Positions 5,288 through 6,368 of a stretch of 6,368 nt of DNA are shown here, piece by piece; the first letter of the stretch is position 1, and each line of letters begins with the position of its first letter. The notes under the pieces were generated by a model. That model saw only the letters and a program-made list of their open reading frames with translations. It ran no database searches and was not told where the DNA came from. The stretch comes from Thermodesulfobacteriota bacterium. Its GTDB lineage: Bacteria > Desulfobacterota > Desulfomonilia > Desulfomonilales > Desulfomonilaceae. The position numbers were made by a program, and so were the translations under genes. The stretch covers positions 1 to 6,368 of the forward strand of contig JAUPKT010000454.1 in NCBI GenBank assembly GCA_030837305.1, written 5' to 3'.

Positions 5288-6368
5288 GTGCGCGTATTAA
5301 GTAAGTGGTGCCACAAGACTCTGCTCGCCCGAATTCGTCGCAGTATTCCATGCAATGGGAGGAGCTGTGAGGCCGCTGCCCGTTCCGTGATCATCGTAGC
5401 ACTGTTGGTTTGTCTGACCCTGCCGTGTGAAAGGGTGTGCGCAGAAACTCGCCTCCAGCCGTCCACTTATGGTTATTTCGATTTCCCCACCTGCGTGCGG
5501 TATGCGTTGGTCCACTCGGAAACCCTTATGAAAAACCGACTGGAAATTCAGATCCAGTCTGCAGACCTTAAAGACGCACATGGTGAAATTTTTCCTACTT
5601 TCGAGGTACAGACGCGTTACTATTTTGCACGGACAAGAAATATAAACTATGCTGAAACCACAGGCAGTCAAAAGTTTTCCGCCAGCCTTGTCATGTCAAA
5701 CTTCAACCCCATGGTTGCTTTGGTCAAGATTAAGGCGAAGTCCATCCTTGTAGATGCCGCAACGACAACACACCAACATAAGATTTCAGAACACATCGGC
5801 AATTTGGGAAAACTCTTTTACCGTATCAGCTTCCTCGAAAAAACGATCCGCGCAGAGAAGCAAATTGCCGCTCTCCTGAAGAACAAGGTCAATTACGCCA
5901 GGACGAGGAATGAACAGGGGGATTTCGATCCAATCACCTCGCGGGCGCTCGTGAATAATCAAAGGGCTCAGGAAATAAAGATTCGAGGATTGGAAAACGC
6001 GTTGGAACAAGCGAAGAGGCAACTGAAGATCATGATCGGCTATCAGCCGGACGTCCATATACCTCTGGATACCAGGGATGCGGCAAATCAGATCCTCCTG
6101 GGTTTCAACGGTAATCACAGTACTTTTGCCGATGTTCAAGCAGGAAACCTTGGACTGAAGGTCATTGCCAAGAGGGAACAATTCCAATCCAATATGGTCT
6201 CAGCAGCATATTTGCTTTTGTTACCGCGGCCGGTCGTCATTTTTCAGGACTTGAATAATCAAGTCGACGCTGCCTCGGGGACGACCTTTGGACTTGGGAT
6301 GGACTACACGCTGTGGGACGGTTTTCGGCGGGTGAGGGACATCAAGCGGCAGAAGCTCCGCGCTAGCC
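5288..6368 (+). CDS. TolC-family outer-membrane efflux protein (partial, runs off right edge)
   Basis: From GTG at 5288 the frame is open for 360 codons to the edge; TolC-type proteins are usually 420-500 residues, so the last quarter or so is missing. The N-terminus is a long basic region (about 32 residues) followed by a hydrophobic core VIIVALLVCLTLP (34-46) and a cleavage-like site at 50-52 (VCA before ETRL). The mature part shows the family pattern: a first repeat with the CVRYALVHSETLMKNRLEIQIQSADLKDA helix (69-97), IFPTFEVQTRYYF (101-113), and a long helix at 163-250 (NNQRAQEIKIRGLENALEQAKRQLKIMIGYQP). The second repeat starts with LGLKVIAKREQFQ (288-300) and reaches FGLGMDYTLWDGFRR (334-348), where the family has its Y/F-x-x-DGG-x-R strand. 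Start choice: no ATG occurs in frame before the signal core; GTG at 5387 would remove all positive charge, so 5288 is preferred. It would form the export duct for an RND, ABC or type I secretion system whose other parts are not visible. Confidence 0.85.
   Translation, partial: MRVLSKWCHKTLLARIRRSIPCNGRSCEAAARSVIIVALLVCLTLPCERVCAETRLQPSTYGYFDFPTCVRYALVHSETLMKNRLEIQIQSADLKDAHGEIFPTFEVQTRYYFARTRNINYAETTGSQKFSASLVMSNFNPMVALVKIKAKSILVDAATTTHQHKISEHIGNLGKLFYRISFLEKTIRAEKQIAALLKNKVNYARTRNEQGDFDPITSRALVNNQRAQEIKIRGLENALEQAKRQLKIMIGYQPDVHIPLDTRDAANQILLGFNGNHSTFADVQAGNLGLKVIAKREQFQSNMVSAAYLLLLPRPVVIFQDLNNQVDAASGTTFGLGMDYTLWDGFRRVRDIKRQKLRAS

Noticed and set aside
5297..5671. A 124-codon minus-strand frame across the start of the TolC-family gene, and a similar 133-codon one at 5786-6187.
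   Set aside because: Both lie antisense to a continuous plus-strand frame with a clear TolC-family pattern.

Overview
The window looks like a bacterial chromosome segment of mid G+C content from a Gram-negative organism: there is a TolC-type outer-membrane protein, and several exported proteins carry Sec signal peptides. The style of the genes (a receiver-only response regulator, a CBS-domain protein and a DASS permease in a row, preceded by a sigma-54-type promoter) recalls sulfate-reducing or syntrophic Desulfobacterota. That placement is inference from gene content, not a measured match. No rRNA, tRNA, CRISPR array, insertion sequence or phage gene was seen.

Left two-thirds (1-3320), minus strand, read right to left: a receiver-only response regulator (3207-2779), a two-CBS-domain protein (2630-2076), a DASS/SLC13-family anion permease (2033-549), and the start of an exported protein (496 to beyond base 1). 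The last has a carboxypeptidase-regulatory-like beta domain followed by a membrane segment resembling the first helix of NhaD/ArsB-type permeases. Spacings of 148, 42 and 52 bp, good Shine-Dalgarno sites and no internal terminator suggest one operon. Upstream lies a near-consensus sigma-54 -24/-12 element (3301-3316, minus strand), with paired repeats 80-150 bp further upstream that look like enhancer sites, and a hairpin right after the predicted transcription start. The simplest reading is an anion or ion transport module switched by a two-component/sigma-54 circuit and tuned by a cytosolic CBS (nucleotide-sensing) protein.

Middle (3500-4200), minus strand: a monocistronic gene for a small exported Gly/Ala/Pro-rich protein with three evenly spaced cysteines. 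It has its own strong intrinsic terminator (3504-3532) and a possible sigma-70 promoter with a 5' UTR hairpin.

Right part (4375-6368), plus strand: a small exported lipocalin-like beta-barrel protein (4460-4894), then a 393-bp non-coding stretch. That stretch holds an excellent sigma-70 promoter (TTGACA-17-TATACT) whose start site falls inside the 5' arm of a strong hairpin terminator. It is followed by the start of a TolC-family outer-membrane efflux protein (GTG at 5288, running off the right edge).

Most novel candidates: the response regulator/CBS/DASS/permease module under apparent sigma-54 control, the DASS permease that lacks both canonical Ser-Asn-Thr motifs, and the overlapping terminator-promoter in front of the TolC gene.
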